Part shown: one piece after another, positions 1 to 5,983 of the stretch | Numbering within the stretch: position 1 is the first letter of the stretch | Layout of the letters: each line of letters begins with the position of its first letter | NCBI GenBank assembly: GCA_023399675.1 | Contig: JAEWOM010000125.1 | Location: 1-6,408 of the forward strand | Origin: Bacteroidota bacterium | Lineage (GTDB): Bacteria; Bacteroidota; Bacteroidia; Flavobacteriales; Weeksellaceae | Direction of reading: 5' to 3' | Length of the DNA: 6,408 nucleotides | Program-made: the position numbers and the translations under genes | Notes under the pieces: model-generated | Database searches by the model: none | Told to the model about the DNA's origin: nothing | The model's input: only the letters and a program-made list of their open reading frames with translations

Positions 1-311
1 ATTTTCGTGTATCCTAAAGCTTTCGTCCCACGATTTATGGTCACGCATTCGCGGACAGTTGTTCCGTCTCCGATGATAACCTGTGTATCTTCCCCGTCGA
101 ATTTCAGATCCTGGGGAATTGCGGAAATCACGGTTCCGGGGAAAATCCGGCAGTTTTTTCCGATTCTCGCCCCGTCCATGATGGTTACGTTCGGCCCGAT
201 CCACGTTCCGTCTCCTATTTCCACATCTGCAGCAATTGTGGTAAAAGGCTCTACCACCACATTTTTGCCGATTGTTGCACGTTTGTCTACTGCTGCAAGT
301 TGATGAATCAT
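1..311 (-). CDS. lpxA: UDP-N-acetylglucosamine O-acyltransferase LpxA, N-terminal part (cut by window edge)
   Basis: LpxA carries out the first step of lipid A synthesis in the cytoplasm: it transfers an (R)-3-hydroxyacyl chain from acyl carrier protein to the 3-OH of UDP-GlcNAc. The 103 visible codons start with MIHQLAAVDKRATIG and show the hexapeptide repeats of a left-handed beta-helix (for example IGKNVV, IGDGTW, IGPNVT, IGKNCR). The signature IPQDLKFDGE (residues 65-74) matches the QDLK substrate-binding segment of the family, followed by VTINRGT (91-97). The usual length is about 260 residues, so over half is missing, including the catalytic histidine and the acyl-chain ruler. The ATG lies one base after the lpxC-fabZ stop (TAAcATG) and has no evident Shine-Dalgarno sequence, so translation is probably coupled to the gene upstream. 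LpxD is a related beta-helix acyltransferase, but the missing N-terminal uridine-binding domain and the QDLK motif point to LpxA. Confidence 0.95.
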   Translation of the reverse strand, partial: MIHQLAAVDKRATIGKNVVVEPFTTIAADVEIGDGTWIGPNVTIMDGARIGKNCRIFPGTVISAIPQDLKFDGEDTQVIIGDGTTVRECVTINRGTKALGYTK

Positions 312-312
312 G

Positions 313-1713
313 TTATTCGTCGGTTTTATTTTTTGCGACCTGCGCCATCAGTTCTGCTTCCACTACAATGCTGTCGCCAACATATCCGTAACCCTGCATG
401 TGTACAATTCCTCTTCTGATCGGTGTGATCAGTTCAATCTTAAAAATGATGGTATCGCCGGGAACTACTTTCTTCTTGAATTTCACTTTATCAATTTTGA
501 TAAAATAAGTTGAATAGTTTTCCGGATCGGGAACCCCTGCAAGGACAAGAATACCACCGGTTTGCGCCAGTGCTTCTACCTGAAGAACCCCAGGCATTAC
601 CGGTTCTTTCGGGAAATGTCCTACAAAGAACGGTTCGTTGAATGTTACATTTTTCAGGCCTACAACATGTCTGTCGGAAAGCTCCAACACTTTGTCAATC
701 AGCAGAAAAGGATAACGGTGTGGCATCAGCCGCATGATTCCGTTGATATCAAAAACAGGTTCTTTGTAAATATCGAAATCGGGAACGTTTTTCTTTTTCT
801 GCAGTTTCCACTGTCTGTTCAGTTTTTTCGCAAACTGGGTGTTTACAAAATGGCCCGGTTTATTGGCAATGACTTTACCTTTTATTTTCACGCCGATCAG
901 CGCAAGATCACCGACTACATCCAGCAGTTTATGTCTCGCTGCTTCATTCGGGTGATTCAGCGTCAGGTTATCCAAAATACCGTTCGGTCTGATGGACACG
1001 TTGTCTTTTCCGAACGCCTTTTTCAGTTTTTCAGCGGTTTCGGCTGTAAGTTCTTTATCTACATAGACGATTGCGTTCGAAATATCGCCACCTTTTATCA
1101 GTCCGGCATCGAGCAGCATTTCTAGTTCATGAAGAAAGCTGAAAGTTCGTGCAGAGGCAATTTCGGAATTAAATTCCGAGATATCTTTCATCGTGGCATT
1201 CTGGGTTCCCAACACTTTGGTGCCGAAATCCACCATCGCGGTCACTTCATAATTATCCGAAGGAATCACGGTGATTTCGGAGCCTGTAGCCGGATCGCTG
1301 AAGCTCATCACTTCTTTCACAACGAAATATTCACGCGGTACATTCTGTTCTTCTACTCCTGCTTTTTCAATCGCTTCTACAAAGTATTTTGAAGAACCAT
1401 CCAGTATCGGTGGTTCAGCGCTGTTCATCTCCAGCACTGCATTGTCGACATCGCAGCCTACAAGTGCAGCCAGCAGATGTTCGCAGGTATGAATGCGTAC
1501 CCCCAGTTTTTCTAGGGTTGTCCCTCTCTCTGTGGTGGTTACGTGGTTTACATCTGCCTCAATATGCGGTTGGCCTTCAAGATCCGTTCGTACGAAGACA
1601 AATCCGGTGTTCTCTCTAGCGGGTTTTATGGTAAGAGTAACCTCTTTACCTGTGTGCAGACCGATTCCGGAAAGGGTTACTTCCTCTTTTACGGTTTTCT
1701 GCATATCAGTCAT
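313..1713 (-). CDS. lpxC-fabZ: Bifunctional LpxC deacetylase / FabZ 3-hydroxyacyl-ACP dehydratase fusion
   Basis: This 466-residue protein joins two cytoplasmic enzymes. Residues 1 to about 310 are LpxC, the zinc-dependent deacetylase that commits UDP-3-O-acyl-GlcNAc to lipid A. Zinc ligands are H79 in HTCEH, and H261 and D265 in HKLLD; E78 and H288 (in KPGHF) fit the catalytic base and acid. A lysine-rich linker (about 311-325) leads to FabZ (about 328-466), which dehydrates 3-hydroxyacyl-ACP. Its catalytic pair is H366 in VGHFP and E380 in PGVLQVEALAQ, 14 residues apart as in FabZ. The fusion is known in Bacteroidota, so it is not an assembly artefact. I chose the ATG at 1713 over an upstream TTG (1740) and ATG (1725). 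It has a GGAG six bases upstream, overlaps the lpxD stop by 8 bases (ATGACTGA), and gives E78-H79 the same numbers as in E. coli LpxC. An ATG at 1704 is a weaker alternative. Confidence 0.96.
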   Translation of the reverse strand: MTDMQKTVKEEVTLSGIGLHTGKEVTLTIKPARENTGFVFVRTDLEGQPHIEADVNHVTTTERGTTLEKLGVRIHTCEHLLAALVGCDVDNAVLEMNSAEPPILDGSSKYFVEAIEKAGVEEQNVPREYFVVKEVMSFSDPATGSEITVIPSDNYEVTAMVDFGTKVLGTQNATMKDISEFNSEIASARTFSFLHELEMLLDAGLIKGGDISNAIVYVDKELTAETAEKLKKAFGKDNVSIRPNGILDNLTLNHPNEAARHKLLDVVGDLALIGVKIKGKVIANKPGHFVNTQFAKKLNRQWKLQKKKNVPDFDIYKEPVFDINGIMRLMPHRYPFLLIDKVLELSDRHVVGLKNVTFNEPFFVGHFPKEPVMPGVLQVEALAQTGGILVLAGVPDPENYSTYFIKIDKVKFKKKVVPGDTIIFKIELITPIRRGIVHMQGYGYVGDSIVVEAELMAQVAKNKTDE

Positions 1714-2737
1714 TTGTTGCTCCATTTGAGTTCTTTTCAAGTATATTCAGTCTCTTAACGATTTCTGTGAAATTTCTGAAATGCACATAATTGCGACGGT
1801 AATCGCCGGCATTGATTGCAGGGGAACCGTACAGTATTTCTCCGTCTGCCGTATTGGAATTGACACCGCTTTGCGCCTGGATCTTCACCTGATTACCGAT
1901 GACGATATGACCAACAATTCCGGCCTGACCGCCAATCATGTTCCAGTCGCCGATGGTTGTGCTGCCGGCAATACCGGCCTGAGCTGCCACCACATTATTT
2001 TTGCCGATTTTCACATTGTGCGCAATCTGAATCAAATTGTCGATTTTCGTGCCTTGTCCTACGATTGTTGAACCGATTGTTCCGCGGTCGATACTGCAGT
2101 TTGACCCGATTTCCACATGGTCTTCAAGCACGACATTACCCAGTTGCGGAATTTTCGTGTAACCATCTTTTGAAGGCTGGAAACCGAAACCATCGCTACC
2201 GATAACCGAATTGGAATGGATGGTACAGTGATCACCGATTACCGTATAATCATAAATGCGCACACCGCTGTCTATTCTGCAGTTCTTCCCGATTTTTACA
2301 TTTTTTCCGATGTACACCTGCGGATGGATCTGCGTACCGGCGCCAATTTTCGCATTCTCTGAAATATAGGTAAATGCACCTACATAAATATCTTCGCCGA
2401 GTTCAACCGATTCATGAATGCTGGAACCGTTTTCTACGCCGCTTTTTTTGCCGCGCATCTGTTCATACAGATTCATCAGAACCTGGAAAGACAAATAGGC
2501 ATCCTTTACGGCGATAATCGTCGGATTGTATTTCTTATCTTCCAGAAGATTCTCGGAAACTACCAGCACGGAACATGCTGTGGAATCGAGATAAGGCGTA
2601 AACCTGGATTGCGCAACGAAAGACAGATGCCCCTGCTCTCCTCGTTCAATTGGTGAGACTCCATTGATCTGTGCATTTTCGTCTCCGATGATTTTTCCAT
2701 CGATAAAAGCTGCAATCTGCGACGCTGTGAATTCCAT
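1706..2737 (-). CDS. lpxD: UDP-3-O-(3-hydroxyacyl)glucosamine N-acyltransferase LpxD
   Basis: LpxD is the third enzyme of lipid A synthesis, transferring a 3-hydroxyacyl chain from ACP to the free 2-amino group made by LpxC. The 343-residue length is normal for the family. Residues 1 to about 98 form the N-terminal uridine-binding domain (MEFTASQIAAFIDG, then GVSPIERGEQGHLSFV). From about 100 to 310 there are hexapeptide repeats of a left-handed beta-helix (IGKNVK, IGKNCR, IGDHCT and others), and the C-terminal tail is helical. The family motif GSDGFGF is at 180-186. H240 in QIAHNVKIG is the expected catalytic base, and H277 in IVGHIVIG matches a second conserved histidine. The ATG at 2737 is preferred to an in-frame TTG at 2746 because the protein then begins directly with the conserved MEFTASQIA and because the TTG lies inside a -7 promoter box. 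The gene overlaps lpxC-fabZ downstream and sits 91 bases after the HD gene. Confidence 0.96.
   Translation of the reverse strand: MEFTASQIAAFIDGKIIGDENAQINGVSPIERGEQGHLSFVAQSRFTPYLDSTACSVLVVSENLLEDKKYNPTIIAVKDAYLSFQVLMNLYEQMRGKKSGVENGSSIHESVELGEDIYVGAFTYISENAKIGAGTQIHPQVYIGKNVKIGKNCRIDSGVRIYDYTVIGDHCTIHSNSVIGSDGFGFQPSKDGYTKIPQLGNVVLEDHVEIGSNCSIDRGTIGSTIVGQGTKIDNLIQIAHNVKIGKNNVVAAQAGIAGSTTIGDWNMIGGQAGIVGHIVIGNQVKIQAQSGVNSNTADGEILYGSPAINAGDYRRNYVHFRNFTEIVKRLNILEKNSNGATND
1720..1723 (-). promoter_or_regulatory. Ribosome binding site GGAG for lpxC-fabZ, inside lpxD
   Basis: On the minus strand GGAG is followed by a six-base spacer (CAACAA) and the ATG at 1713. It lies within the last codons of lpxD. 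Shine-Dalgarno sites are often absent in Bacteroidota, so this one helps choose between several in-frame starts. Together with the 8-base overlap it suggests translational coupling. Confidence 0.5.
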
Positions 2738-2743
2738 ATCCTG

Positions 2744-2751
2744 CAAAGATA
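2744..2751 (-). promoter_or_regulatory. Candidate -7 box (TATCTTTG) of a lpxD promoter
   Basis: TATCTTTG matches the Bacteroidota -7 consensus TAnnTTTG exactly. It ends six bases before the lpxD ATG, so a transcript from it would be leaderless or nearly so. A run of eight A (minus strand, 2773-2780) lies about 21 bases upstream, but I see no TTG element at the usual -33 distance. It would let lpxD-lpxC-fabZ-lpxA be expressed independently of the HD gene. Confidence 0.45.
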
Positions 2752-2828
2752 AAAATTATTGAAATATATCTGTTTTTTTTGCTGTTCTGCTTCATATTAT
2801 CAATAAGTTCAGGCAGCAGACAGAGTAG

Positions 2829-4043
2829 TTAGCGTATTTCGCGCGGATATGAGAAAATATACTTGGTATTTTCCTCAAGAATCGACGAAGTAAGTATTTG
2901 ATTCGGTGATGATTCCAGCGGTATAACCTCCCCGTTATTCCGCAAAAGACTGATGTTTCCGCCATCGCGTATATAAGGAAACAAAGATCTGCTGACGTGA
3001 TGAACAAGTTGTGCACCCTCTTCCGTTTGAAAATGTTGATTTGCCAGTTCTGCCTTTTGCTGAATCAGTTCTTCCGAAAAAGAGTCCGAGGAAATCAGTG
3101 TTTTTGGAAATCTTCGCAGGACGATACAACTGCAAAGGTAGGATAGCACTGTATCTTCAGATTTTGTCCAGAATTTCATTGCCTGCAGAACATCGTTGTC
3201 ATCAAGCTCTGTGAAGCGCTGTATGTCGTCTTCGGATACCTCAGCAAATGACTGTTTATCCAGAAAATACTGCAGATTCGGCGAAGCAGGCAGTTTCACG
3301 CCTTTTCGGTACAGATATTTTGCGCGTTCGAGAATTTTAACCAGTAAATGTTCGGCAATTGCTGCTGTTTTATGAAAGTATACCTGCCAGTACATGAACA
3401 TTCTGGCAGTAAGAAAATTCTCGATTGAATAAATTCCTTTGTCATCGATCACGAGTTCATCGCCGGCAACATTCATCATCGAAATAATGCGCTGGGTGTT
3501 TACATTACCTTCAGAAACGCCGGTATAGAAGCTGTCGCGCTTCAGATAATCAAGGCGGTCCACATCGAGTTGCGATGAAATCAACTGATTGAAAAACTTC
3601 CTCGGATATTCGCCTTTGAACATTTTTATTGCCATGGAAAGTTGCCCGTCAAACGCATCATTCAGTTTATCCATCAGCAGCAGAGAAAGTTTTTCATGAT
3701 GCCAGTTATCCATCAGCATATTTTCAAGTGCATGCGAAAAAGGACCGTGGCCTACATCGTGCAGCAGAATTGCCAGCATCGCGGATTTTTCCTCTTCTTC
3801 CGATATAGCGACAGATTTCAGTTTCAGCGTTTCCAGTGCTGTAAACATCAGATGCATGGCGCCCAGAGCATGATGAAACCGTGTGTGTGTTGCTCCCGGA
3901 AAAATCAGACTCAAAAGTCCGGTCTGGGAAATCCGGCGCAAACGTTGGAAGTATGGATGTTCAATGACATCAAACAGGATTTCGTAAGGAATTTTTATAA
4001 ATCCGTGAACAGGATCATTGATGATTTTCAGCTTATTCTGCAT
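2829..4043 (-). CDS. HD-domain phosphohydrolase, dNTPase/SAMHD1-like (COG1078 type)
   Basis: This 404-residue cytoplasmic protein belongs to the HD metal-dependent phosphohydrolases related to deoxynucleoside triphosphate triphosphohydrolases (YwfO/EF1143/SAMHD1 branch). It opens with NDPVHGFIKIP (9-19), the typical start of this branch. The metal-binding set is complete: H58 in RFHHALGAMH, H95-D96 in LLHDVGHGPFSH, and D162 in DVDRLDYLKRD. Y166 and D170 correspond to the substrate-contacting tyrosine and aspartate of SAMHD1. The C-terminal 200 residues are mostly helical and carry no motif I recognise. I chose the ATG at 4043, which begins MQNKLKIINDPVHG; an in-frame TTG at 4073 would add ten residues of little family character. 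It is the first gene of the minus-strand cluster, divergent from porX. The substrate cannot be read from the sequence: dNTP hydrolysis is the family expectation, but other nucleotides are possible. Confidence 0.9.
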   Translation of the reverse strand: MQNKLKIINDPVHGFIKIPYEILFDVIEHPYFQRLRRISQTGLLSLIFPGATHTRFHHALGAMHLMFTALETLKLKSVAISEEEEKSAMLAILLHDVGHGPFSHALENMLMDNWHHEKLSLLLMDKLNDAFDGQLSMAIKMFKGEYPRKFFNQLISSQLDVDRLDYLKRDSFYTGVSEGNVNTQRIISMMNVAGDELVIDDKGIYSIENFLTARMFMYWQVYFHKTAAIAEHLLVKILERAKYLYRKGVKLPASPNLQYFLDKQSFAEVSEDDIQRFTELDDNDVLQAMKFWTKSEDTVLSYLCSCIVLRRFPKTLISSDSFSEELIQQKAELANQHFQTEEGAQLVHHVSRSLFPYIRDGGNISLLRNNGEVIPLESSPNQILTSSILEENTKYIFSYPREIR

Positions 4044-4196
4044 GGTGGTTTTCGTAGCTTTTCCCTGCTGCAATTTAAGTCATTCTTCAAACAAACAGCC
4101 TAATTGATTTCATTTTGAAAGGCCCTCGCCTGTTGTTTAACATACATTTAACTGTTTCCGAAATAGTTTTAGATTTATTTTAAGAGCTTTTGGTCG

Positions 4197-4204
4197 TATT
4201 TTTG
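4197..4204 (+). promoter_or_regulatory. porX: Candidate -7 box (TATTTTTG) of the porX promoter
   Basis: TATTTTTG fits the Bacteroidota -7 consensus TAnnTTTG. Transcription would start near 4210 and leave a leader of about 100 bases before the porX ATG. No clear TTG -33 element is seen at the expected spacing, so an activator or alternative sigma factor may be needed, or the true promoter may lie elsewhere in the intergenic region. Confidence 0.4.
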
Positions 4205-4215
4205 AACCTTATCAA

Positions 4216-4252
4216 ACGGAAGAAATTGAAATCATGATTATTTCTTTTCCGT
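4216..4252 (+). repeat. Bulged inverted repeat in the porX leader
   Basis: ACGGAAGAAAT (4216-4226) pairs with ATTTCTTTTCCGT (4240-4252), giving 11 base pairs with a two-T bulge. The 13-base loop contains the perfect palindrome AATCATGATT (4230-4239). It begins a few bases after the predicted porX transcription start, so it could act as an RNA hairpin in the leader or as a DNA operator. No function is shown. Confidence 0.45.
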
Positions 4253-4266
4253 CAACCGACAATACC

Positions 4267-4290
4267 GCCGGAACAGTTTACCGGCCTTTT
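4267..4290 (+). promoter_or_regulatory. Short GC hairpin followed by CTTTT in the porX leader
   Basis: GCCGG (4267-4271) pairs with CCGGC (4281-4285) around a nine-base loop, followed by CTTTT. The layout resembles a weak intrinsic terminator or attenuator 20 bases before the porX ATG, but the five-pair stem and short T run make efficient termination doubtful. Confidence 0.25.
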
Positions 4291-4309
4291 AACAATTCTA
4301 AAACAATTT

Positions 4310-5851
4310 ATGTCAAAAATACTCTGGATAGATGACGAAGTCGATTTATTGAAACCGCATATCGTTTTTCTAGAAAACAAGGGTTACAGCGTTACTCCGG
4401 TAAATAATGTGAACGAAGCACTGGAGATGATCGATGCCGAAAAATTCGCACTCACCTTCCTCGATGAAAATATGCCGGGAATCTCCGGTCTCGAAGCGAT
4501 TCCGATGATTAAGGAAAAGGACAGTTCGGTAAAAATTGTCATGGTGACTAAAAGTGAGGAGGAACATATTATGGAGGAAGCGATCGGATCACAGATTTCC
4601 GATTACATCCTGAAACCGGTGAACCCAAACCAGATTCTACTTTCCTTAAAGAAAAATCTGCAGGAAGACAGTCTGGTGGAGCAAAAAACCATTCAAGGCT
4701 ATCAGCAGGATTTCCGGAATCTTTCGATGGAACTTTCGTATTTGAGGACTTTCGATGACTGGGCTGATTATTACAAGAAAATCCTGAACTGGGAAATTAA
4801 ATTTGACCGAGTTTTCGACAGTGAATTTGCAGAACTGCTTCAAAGCCAGAAGGAAGAAGCGAATATTCAGTTTGCCAAATTTATCGAGAATAATTACGAA
4901 GACTGGCTCAACAGCCCTGAAAAGCCGGTGATGAGCCACACGCTGTTTAAGGAAAAAGTAAAGCCACAGCTGGAAAAAGACAAGGTTTTACTGCTGATGA
5001 TCGACAATTTGCGATATGATCAGTGGAAAGTAATTGAACCGCTGTTTGCAAAATATTACAATAAGACTTCGGAGGATTATTATTACAGCATCCTGCCGAC
5101 GGCGACACAGTACGCAAGAAATTCATTTTTTGCCGGTCTGCTGCCGAGTGAAATTGAAAAACGTTTTCCTGATAAATGGTTCAACGACAACGAAGAAGGC
5201 AACAAAAATGAACACGAACGCGAGTTTCTGGAAGATCAGATGAAGCGAATCGGGCTTTCATCCAAATCGATGAAATATCTCAAAATTCTGAATGCAGATT
5301 TTGAAAGGAAGATTCTGGACGATTTCAATCAGCATAAAAACAATGATTTGCTGGTCATTGTCTATAACTTTATTGACATTTTAAGTCATGCAAAGACAGA
5401 TAACCACATCATCGACCAGCTGATCCGCGACGACAAAACTTTCCGTTCACTTACCTACAACTGGTTTGAAAATTCGTCACTGATCAAGATCATCAAACTG
5501 GCAGCGGAAAACGGTTTCAAACTCGCCATTACCACCGACCACGGAACGATTTACGTAAAAAAACCGAGCAAAGTAGTGGGCGACCGTGAAACTTCAACCA
5601 ATATCCGCTACAAAACCGGAAAAAGTTTAACCTACGAAAACAGTGATGTCTGGGCGATATCAAATCCGGAAAAACTGTTTCTGCCAAAAGGAAACCTGAG
5701 TTCCAAGTATATTTTTGCGAAGAATAACATTTTCCTTGCCTATCCTAAGAACTACAACCATTACGTAAACTATTATCGGGACACCTATCAGCACGGCGGC
5801 ATTTCCCTGGAGGAATGCATTGTGCCGATCAGCATTATGGAGCCCAAATAA
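4310..5851 (+). CDS. porX: T9SS response regulator PorX (receiver plus PglZ domain)
   Basis: PorX is the cytoplasmic response regulator, partnered with histidine kinase PorY, that controls type IX secretion genes in Bacteroidota. The 513-residue length is normal. Residues 1 to about 118 form a CheY-like receiver with acidic pocket D8-D9, phosphoacceptor D52 in FLDENMPG, T80 and K102. Residues about 120-215 are helical. Residues about 224-513 form a PglZ domain of the alkaline phosphatase superfamily. Its metal and nucleophile set appears complete: D232 (MIDNLRYD), T266 (PTAT), D356 and H360 (NFIDILSH), D410-H411 (TTDHG) and H495 (YQHGG). PorX proteins are reported to hydrolyse oligonucleotides through this domain, and these residues suggest the activity is kept. 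There is no DNA-binding output domain, as expected, since PorX is thought to act with the ECF sigma factor SigP. The ATG at 4310 follows an A/T-rich stretch without a Shine-Dalgarno sequence and places the receiver at the N-terminus. It is divergent from the HD gene and closed by a strong terminator. Confidence 0.95.
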   Translation: MSKILWIDDEVDLLKPHIVFLENKGYSVTPVNNVNEALEMIDAEKFALTFLDENMPGISGLEAIPMIKEKDSSVKIVMVTKSEEEHIMEEAIGSQISDYILKPVNPNQILLSLKKNLQEDSLVEQKTIQGYQQDFRNLSMELSYLRTFDDWADYYKKILNWEIKFDRVFDSEFAELLQSQKEEANIQFAKFIENNYEDWLNSPEKPVMSHTLFKEKVKPQLEKDKVLLLMIDNLRYDQWKVIEPLFAKYYNKTSEDYYYSILPTATQYARNSFFAGLLPSEIEKRFPDKWFNDNEEGNKNEHEREFLEDQMKRIGLSSKSMKYLKILNADFERKILDDFNQHKNNDLLVIVYNFIDILSHAKTDNHIIDQLIRDDKTFRSLTYNWFENSSLIKIIKLAAENGFKLAITTDHGTIYVKKPSKVVGDRETSTNIRYKTGKSLTYENSDVWAISNPEKLFLPKGNLSSKYIFAKNNIFLAYPKNYNHYVNYYRDTYQHGGISLEECIVPISIMEPK

Positions 5852-5891
5852 AATTTTTTTTTCATAGTTTATTTGATTTTTTTGGGTTCTG

Positions 5892-5930
5892 GGCGGAAAA
5901 GGGTTTTATCCTTTTCCGCCTTTTATTTTA
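5892..5930 (+). terminator. Rho-independent terminator after porX
   Basis: GGCGGAAAAGG (5892-5902) and CCTTTTCCGCC (5910-5920) form a perfect 11-base-pair stem with a seven-base loop, followed by TTTTATTTTA. The stem begins 40 bases after the porX stop. The T-rich tail is only on the plus-strand side, so it should stop porX transcripts and separate porX from lpxH. Confidence 0.92.
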
Positions 5931-5953
5931 ATGCACTGCAAAAATGTATTTGC

Positions 5954-5961
5954 TATTTTTG
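5954..5961 (+). promoter_or_regulatory. lpxH: Candidate -7 box (TATTTTTG) of the lpxH promoter
   Basis: TATTTTTG fits TAnnTTTG and sits 18 bases before the lpxH ATG, just downstream of the porX terminator, where a new promoter is needed. Transcription would start near 5967, leaving a leader of about 13 bases. No good -33 TTG element is visible. Confidence 0.45.
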
Positions 5962-5971
5962 CCAGACTTTA

Positions 5972-5983
5972 ATGCGCACATGA
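5972..5983 (+). other. Three-codon mini-ORF overlapping the lpxH start
   Basis: ATG CGC ACA TGA reads Met-Arg-Thr-stop, and its TGA overlaps the lpxH ATG as ATGA (5980-5983). If translated it could couple to lpxH initiation. It is short enough to be chance. Confidence 0.2.

Noticed and set aside
562..1125. 187-codon plus-strand open frame antisense to lpxC-fabZ
   Set aside because: It lies wholly inside the fusion gene, whose active-site residues are all intact on the minus strand. The translated frame shows no recognisable motif and looks like a codon-bias shadow.
1706..1740. Overlap of lpxD and lpxC-fabZ by 35 bases through a TTG start at 1740
   Set aside because: The later ATG at 1713 has a GGAG site, an 8-base overlap typical of coupled genes, and family-consistent residue numbering.
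2767..2828. Possible terminator between the HD gene and lpxD
   Set aside because: CTGTCTGC and GCAGAACAG can pair weakly with a bulge across a long loop, but on the minus strand they are followed by an A run, not a T run, so this is not an intrinsic terminator.
4065..4094. Possible promoter for the HD gene (minus strand TAAATTG with an upstream TTTG)
   Set aside because: TAAATTG lacks one T of TAnnTTTG, and the spacing to TTTG is about 14 bases, too short for the -33/-7 pair. The HD promoter remains unassigned.
3642..4103. 153-codon plus-strand open frame antisense to the HD gene start
   Set aside because: It mirrors the highly conserved HD core on the opposite strand, has no family signature, and no initiation site was seen.
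4310..5851. PglZ protein as part of a BREX-type phage defence locus
   Set aside because: The N-terminal receiver domain with intact D52 identifies PorX, and none of the BREX partner genes (BrxA, BrxB, BrxC, PglX, BrxL) is present.
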